Below, piece by piece: positions 60,267 to 64,000 of a DNA stretch of 64,000 nucleotides. The notes beneath the pieces are model-generated. The model had not been told where the DNA came from and did no database searches. It worked only from the letters and a program-made list of their open reading frames with translations. The number at the start of each line of letters is the position of its first letter. Position 1 is the first letter of the stretch. Made by a program: the position numbers and the translations under genes. The DNA comes from Variovorax sp. OV329 (GTDB taxonomy: Bacteria; Pseudomonadota; Gammaproteobacteria; Burkholderiales; Burkholderiaceae_C), in the NCBI RefSeq assembly GCF_900114785.1, contig NZ_FOUG01000005.1:124001-188000 (forward strand), written 5' to 3'.

Positions 60267-61006
60267 TGCCCCAGGTAGACGTCGATGACCTTCGGGTCGG
60301 CCTGCACCTTTTCCATCGGCCCTTCGGCCAGGATCTTTCCCTGGTGCATCACGGTGACCTTGTGGGCGATCTGCTTGACGAAGTCCATGTCGTGCTCGAT
60401 GACGATCACCGCCCGGTTCTGGCAGATGCGCTTGAGCAGCTCGGCCGTCAGCTCGCGCTCGCGGGCGCTCATGCCGGCGATGGGCTCATCGAGCATCAGC
60501 AGCTCGGGCTCCTGCATCAGCAGCATGCCGATTTCCAGCCACTGCTTCTGGCCGTGGCTGAGCAGGCCGGCCTCGGTCTGCAGCCTGTCGGCCAGGCCGA
60601 TGTCCTCGGCCACCACCTGCACGCGCGCCTTCACCTCGTCGGTGCACTTGAAGGCCAGCGCGCCCAGCACCGAGCGGCCCTTGGGGTAGGAGACCTCCAG
60701 ATTCTGGAACACAGAAAGGTTTTCGTAGATGGACGGCGTCTGGAACTTGCGGCCCAGGCCCAGCCGCACTCGTTTGTGCTCGGCCATGCCGGTGAGCTCG
60801 GTGTTCTTGAACTTGATCGAACCGGCGCTGGCCTTGGTCTTGCCGCAGATCAGGTCCAGCAGCGTGGTCTTGCCCGCGCCGTTGGGGCCGATGATCACCC
60901 GCAGCTCGTTGCGGTCGATGTAGAGGGTCAGCTGGTCGATGGCCTTGAAGCCGTCGAAGGAGACGGTGAGGTCTTCCACGGCCAGTGCGAAGTCGGTGTT
61001 GCTCAT
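60263..61006 (-). CDS. urtD: Urea/short-chain amide ABC transporter ATP-binding protein UrtD-like
   Basis: This 247-residue ATPase has Walker A (GPNGAGKTTLLDLICGKT), the UrtD-typical GRKFQTPSIYENLSVFQNLE, signature LSHGQKQW and Walker B (LLMLDEPIAGMSARE). LSHGQKQWLEIGMLL is a reliable UrtD mark that distinguishes it from LivG. It lies 22 bases after urtC and couples to urtE by a 4-base overlap. It energises the importer at the inner membrane. Confidence 0.94.
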   Translation of the reverse strand: MSNTDFALAVEDLTVSFDGFKAIDQLTLYIDRNELRVIIGPNGAGKTTLLDLICGKTKASAGSIKFKNTELTGMAEHKRVRLGLGRKFQTPSIYENLSVFQNLEVSYPKGRSVLGALAFKCTDEVKARVQVVAEDIGLADRLQTEAGLLSHGQKQWLEIGMLLMQEPELLMLDEPIAGMSARERELTAELLKRICQNRAVIVIEHDMDFVKQIAHKVTVMHQGKILAEGPMEKVQADPKVIDVYLGH

Positions 61007-61028
61007 GGGTCGGGTGCTTCCGGGTTGT

Positions 61029-62252
61029 TCAGGCGCTCTGGCCGGTCATGCCTTCATGCAGGCCGGCGTGCTGGCCGGCGGGGCCGCCGGCATCGGCTTT
61101 GCCGCGCGGAGGCAGCACCTCGGGATAGGCAGCGTGGGCGGCGGCCAGGCGCAGCGCCTCTTCCTTGCGCGCGAGCCCGCGCAGTCGCCACCATGGCTTG
61201 ATCTTTTCTTCCCACAGGCCCGCCAGGCCCATGGGGAAAGCCATGGTCACGCCGATGAACAGGGCGGCCATCAGGAACAGCCACAGGTCCGGGAAGCTCT
61301 CCGAAAACAGCGTCTTGCCTGCATTGACCAGCAGCGTGCCGTACACCGCACCCACCAGGCTCATGCGGCCACCCACCGCGGCGAAGATCACCATCTCGAT
61401 GGAAGGCACGATTCCCACGAAGCTGGGCGACATGAAGCCCACCTGCAGCGCGAACATGGCGCCCCCGATGCCCGACAGCCCCGCGGCCAGGCAGAAGGTG
61501 AAGACCTTGAAGTTGGCGACGTCGTAGCCCGAGAAGCGCACCCGGTCTTCCTTGTCCCGCATGGCCAGCAGCAGCGTGCCCAGCTTGCTGGTCTGCACCC
61601 AGCGGCACAGCACGATCGAGCCGATGAGCAGCGCCACGCAGACGAAGTAGAGGATGTACTTGGCGCTGTCGGTGCGGGTGTCCCAGCCCAGCAGCGTCTT
61701 CAGGTCGGTCATGCCGTTGACGCCGCCGGTGTAGCCTTGCTGGCCGATGATGAGCACCGTCATGATCAGCGCCACGGCCTGCGTGATGATGGCGAAGTAC
61801 ACCCCGCCCACGCGCCGCTTGAACATCGCGAAGCTGATGAGCCAGGCCAGTGCCATCGGCACCAACACCACCGCCAGCACGGCGATGGGAAAGCTCTCGA
61901 ACGGCACCCAGAGGGCCGGCAGCGAAGTGATCTGGTTCCAGTCCATGAAGTCCGGGATGCCGGGCGTGGACTGGATCTTGGTGCTCACGGGGTCGGACGC
62001 CTCCAGCTTGAGGAACATGGCCATGGCATAGCCGCCCAGGCCGAAGAACACGCCCTGCCCCAGGCTGAGGACGCCGCCGTAGCCCCACACCATCACCAGG
62101 CCGACGGCCACGAAGGCATAGCAGAGGTACTTGCCCACCAGGTTGAGGCGGAAGATGTCCAGCGACAGCGGCAGCACCACGGCCAGGAGCAGGGTCAGGA
62201 GCAGCAGGCTGCCGACCTGGTAACGCTTGATCAGGGCTTTGAGGGTTTCCAT
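61029..62252 (-). CDS. urtC: Urea/short-chain amide ABC transporter permease UrtC-like
   Basis: This 407-residue LivM-type permease has about nine hydrophobic segments. UrtC marks are YGGVLSLGQGVFFGLGGYAM, QGYTGGVNGMTDL, VRFSGYDVANFKVFTF and VGFMSPSFVGIVPSIEMVIF. Relative to LivM it has a large insertion after the second helix region, the usual UrtC form. The C-terminal ~50 residues are hydrophilic. It lies 35 bases after urtB. Confidence 0.94.
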   Translation of the reverse strand: METLKALIKRYQVGSLLLLTLLLAVVLPLSLDIFRLNLVGKYLCYAFVAVGLVMVWGYGGVLSLGQGVFFGLGGYAMAMFLKLEASDPVSTKIQSTPGIPDFMDWNQITSLPALWVPFESFPIAVLAVVLVPMALAWLISFAMFKRRVGGVYFAIITQAVALIMTVLIIGQQGYTGGVNGMTDLKTLLGWDTRTDSAKYILYFVCVALLIGSIVLCRWVQTSKLGTLLLAMRDKEDRVRFSGYDVANFKVFTFCLAAGLSGIGGAMFALQVGFMSPSFVGIVPSIEMVIFAAVGGRMSLVGAVYGTLLVNAGKTLFSESFPDLWLFLMAALFIGVTMAFPMGLAGLWEEKIKPWWRLRGLARKEEALRLAAAHAAYPEVLPPRGKADAGGPAGQHAGLHEGMTGQSA

Positions 62253-62287
62253 TCAGGGACTCCGGGAGCTCTCGGGAATTCAGTGGT

Positions 62288-63202
62288 TCAACGTCGAACC
62301 TTGGAGGCGAACAGCCCTTGCGGCCGCAGCATCAAGATCAGCACGATCAGCGACAGCGTCAGCACCTTGGCCATGGAGCCGGTCATGAAGAACTCCGAGA
62401 TCGACTGCGTCTGCGCGATACCGAAGGCCGACACGACCGTGCCCAGCAGGCTCGCCGCGCCGCCGAAGGTCACGACCAGGAAGGAGTCGACGATGTAGAG
62501 CTGTCCCGAGGTCGGCCCGGTCGAGCCGATGGTGGTGAAGGCGGCACCGGCCACGCCCGCGATGCCGCAGCCGATGGCAAAGGTCAGTCGGTCGGTCTTC
62601 TTGGTGTCGATGCCGGTGGCGTTGGCCATGGTGCGGTTGGCCACCGTGGCGCGAACCCGCAGGCCCCAGCGGCTCTTGTGCAGCGCCAGCAGCACACCGG
62701 CCGTGACGATGGCCGTGAGCGTGAGCACGAACAGGCCGTTGATGGGAATGTCCAGCCCCTCGGCGGGCGACCACGAGCCCATCAGCCATTCGGGCAGCGT
62801 GGGACTCACCTCCTTGGGGCTGATGAAGGTGCGGAAGCACTGCTGCAGGCCCAGGCTCACGCCCCAGGTGGCCAAGAGCGTGTCCAGCGGCCGGCTGTAC
62901 AGGTGCCGGATCAGCGCCCATTCCATGACCCAGCCGAAGACGAAGGCCACGATGAAGGCGAGCCCGATCGCCACGGGAAAGTAGTAGGCCATCGCGCCCG
63001 GCGCCACCTTCTCGGTCAGCGTGGCGGACATGTAGATGGTGTAGGCCCCGATTGCCATGAACTCGCCGTGCGCCATGTTGATGACGCCCATCTGCCCGAA
63101 GATGATGGCCAGCCCCAGGCCCATCAGCAGCAGCACCGCGAAGAGCGACAGCCCTGCGAAGCCCTGCATCAGGCCGATGTTGAGCATGTCCGAGAAGGTC
63201 AT
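62288..63202 (-). CDS. urtB: Urea/short-chain amide ABC transporter permease UrtB-like
   Basis: This 304-residue LivH-type permease carries GLGLAIIFGQMGVINMAHGE, FMAIGAYTIYM, DTLLATWGVSLGLQQ and VTFGGAASLLGTVVSAF, all as in UrtB. Cyanobacterial UrtB proteins are often longer because of an N-terminal extension; this is the compact form. It lies 82 bases after the urtA stop, and the gap contains a perfect stem-loop. Confidence 0.94.
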   Translation of the reverse strand: MTFSDMLNIGLMQGFAGLSLFAVLLLMGLGLAIIFGQMGVINMAHGEFMAIGAYTIYMSATLTEKVAPGAMAYYFPVAIGLAFIVAFVFGWVMEWALIRHLYSRPLDTLLATWGVSLGLQQCFRTFISPKEVSPTLPEWLMGSWSPAEGLDIPINGLFVLTLTAIVTAGVLLALHKSRWGLRVRATVANRTMANATGIDTKKTDRLTFAIGCGIAGVAGAAFTTIGSTGPTSGQLYIVDSFLVVTFGGAASLLGTVVSAFGIAQTQSISEFFMTGSMAKVLTLSLIVLILMLRPQGLFASKVRR

Positions 63203-63244
63203 GGCATTGGATCTCTGGAAGGTTGGAAAGGTGCGGAAATGCGC

Positions 63245-63275
63245 GGGCTTCGCTTGCGAGCGCGAAGCGAAGCCC
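63245..63275 (-). terminator. Intercistronic stem-loop between urtA and urtB
   Basis: A perfect 11-bp inverted repeat, GGGCTTCGCTT (63245-63255) and AAGCGAAGCCC (63265-63275), with a 9-base loop, begins nine bases past the urtA stop on the transcribed strand. No T-run follows. It more likely protects the urtA mRNA 3' end or attenuates read-through than fully terminates. Confidence 0.6.
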
Positions 63276-63284
63276 TGCGGCTGC

Positions 63285-64000
63285 TTACTGGTAGCCGGCC
63301 GGGAACGGGTCGGGCTTGATCAGCTCAGGCGACTCCGCCACCACCTTGAAGGTGCCGTCCAGCTGGCCCTGGGCGATGCGCGACTTGCTCCACAGGTGGT
63401 GGTTGGCATCCAGCTTCACGTAGCCTTCGGGCGCGGTCTTCAGTTCGATGCCGGGCGACGCTGCCACCACCTTGTCGATGTCGAAGCTGCCGGCCTTCTC
63501 CACCGCGGCCTTCCACAGCCAGGGACCGAGGTAGCCGGCCTGCGTCACGTCGCCGATCACCGCGTCCTTGCCGTACTTGGCCTTGAAGGCCGCCACGAAG
63601 GCCTTGTTGTTGGCGTTGTCCAGCGTCTGGAAGTACTTCATCGACGAGTAGAAGCCGGCGAAGTTCTCGCCGCCCACGCCGGTCATCTCGTCCTCGGTCA
63701 CCGACAGGGTCAGAAGGAACTGCTTGTCGCCGGTGATGCCCGCGGCCTTGAGCTGCTTGTAGAAGGCCACGTTGGAGCCGCCCACCACCGCCGCGAAAAT
63801 GCAGTCGGGCTTGGCGACCTTGATCTTGTTGATCAGCGAATTGAAGTTGGTATGACCCAGCGGGTAGTACTCCTCGCCCTTCACCGAACCCAGCTTGCCC
63901 ACGGTCTCGATGTGCTTGCGCGCGATCTTCATCGAGGTGCGCGGCCAGATGTAGTCCGAGCCCACCAGGAAGAAGGTCTTGGCCTTCTTCTCCTTGGCGC
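63285..64000 (-). CDS. urtA: Urea/short-chain amide ABC transporter substrate-binding protein UrtA-like, partial (5' end outside window)
   Basis: These are the C-terminal ~238 residues of a type I periplasmic binding protein. Visible UrtA-type segments are FFLVGSDYIWPRTSMKIARK, GEEYYPLGHTNFNSLINKIK, SVTEDEMTGVGGENFAG and the end ELIKPDPFPAGYQ. UrtA and the amide receptor FmdD are close relatives, so urea and short amides are both candidate ligands. The signal peptide and promoter lie beyond the window edge. It is first in the urt-fmd operon. Confidence 0.94.
   Translation of the reverse strand, partial: AKEKKAKTFFLVGSDYIWPRTSMKIARKHIETVGKLGSVKGEEYYPLGHTNFNSLINKIKVAKPDCIFAAVVGGSNVAFYKQLKAAGITGDKQFLLTLSVTEDEMTGVGGENFAGFYSSMKYFQTLDNANNKAFVAAFKAKYGKDAVIGDVTQAGYLGPWLWKAAVEKAGSFDIDKVVAASPGIELKTAPEGYVKLDANHHLWSKSRIAQGQLDGTFKVVAESPELIKPDPFPAGYQ

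Overview
The window is GC-rich (about two thirds G+C by eye) and gene-dense, and its content points to a betaproteobacterium of the Burkholderiales, most likely a Comamonadaceae/Variovorax-like soil or plant-associated organism. Indicators are Bug-type (TTT) solute receptors, several branched-chain-amino-acid-type ABC transporters, BKACE and aromatic catabolism genes, and a urea/amide locus. This is inferred from gene content only. No tRNA, rRNA, insertion sequence or CRISPR array was seen.

Layout. 1-2566: putA (cut by the window edge) with a divergent Lrp-type regulator. 2743-19377: a five-gene co-directional operon encoding a TolC-like outer-membrane lipoprotein, a small HlyD adaptor, a GAF-like/HlyD fusion, a PqqD-like/M50 metalloprotease/HlyD fusion, and a 3590-residue surface protein with an N-terminal LEPR-type motif, a DUF4347 domain and nine VCBS-type repeats. 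No ABC-exporter ATPase accompanies it. This is the best candidate for an under-described system. 20094-26490: a seven-gene minus-strand operon (SDR, livH-M-G-F-like transporter, BKACE, SDR). It is followed by a divergent PucR/CdaR-type regulator, a third SDR and the matching periplasmic receptor. A 47-bp element (38/47 identical, no gaps) lies in both divergent promoter regions, at 26571 and 30906, and probably ties these units into one regulon. 31168-34136: a tannase/feruloyl-esterase-like lipoprotein and an AraC-type regulator.

34181-36433: a prolyl-aminopeptidase-like hydrolase and a lower-GC gene whose YSGC...H motif has the Cys-to-His spacing of the CNF1 glutamine deamidase, a possible toxin. 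36619-39925: envelope genes (DUF3300, DUF2950, an exported repeat protein, a small soluble protein). 39976-44242: a minus-strand cluster of FrdB-like, FrdA-like and NuoF-like proteins without membrane anchors, plus an exported ClpP-fold protein. It looks like a soluble NAD(P)H-linked enoate/fumarate reductase. A frameshifted transporter remnant follows.

44663-53671: an aromatic block. Benzoylformate decarboxylase, benzaldehyde dehydrogenase and 4-hydroxybenzoate 3-hydroxylase, with an AAHS permease, a Bug receptor and a ketopantoate-reductase-family protein, fit a (4-hydroxy)mandelate to protocatechuate route under a divergent LysR regulator. 53878-64000: an amide/urea nitrogen block. Urt-type ABC transporter genes (urtA cut by the window edge), formamidase fmdA and fmdB are followed by aliphatic amidase amiE with a MoxR/NorQ-type AAA+ ATPase and a VWA protein.
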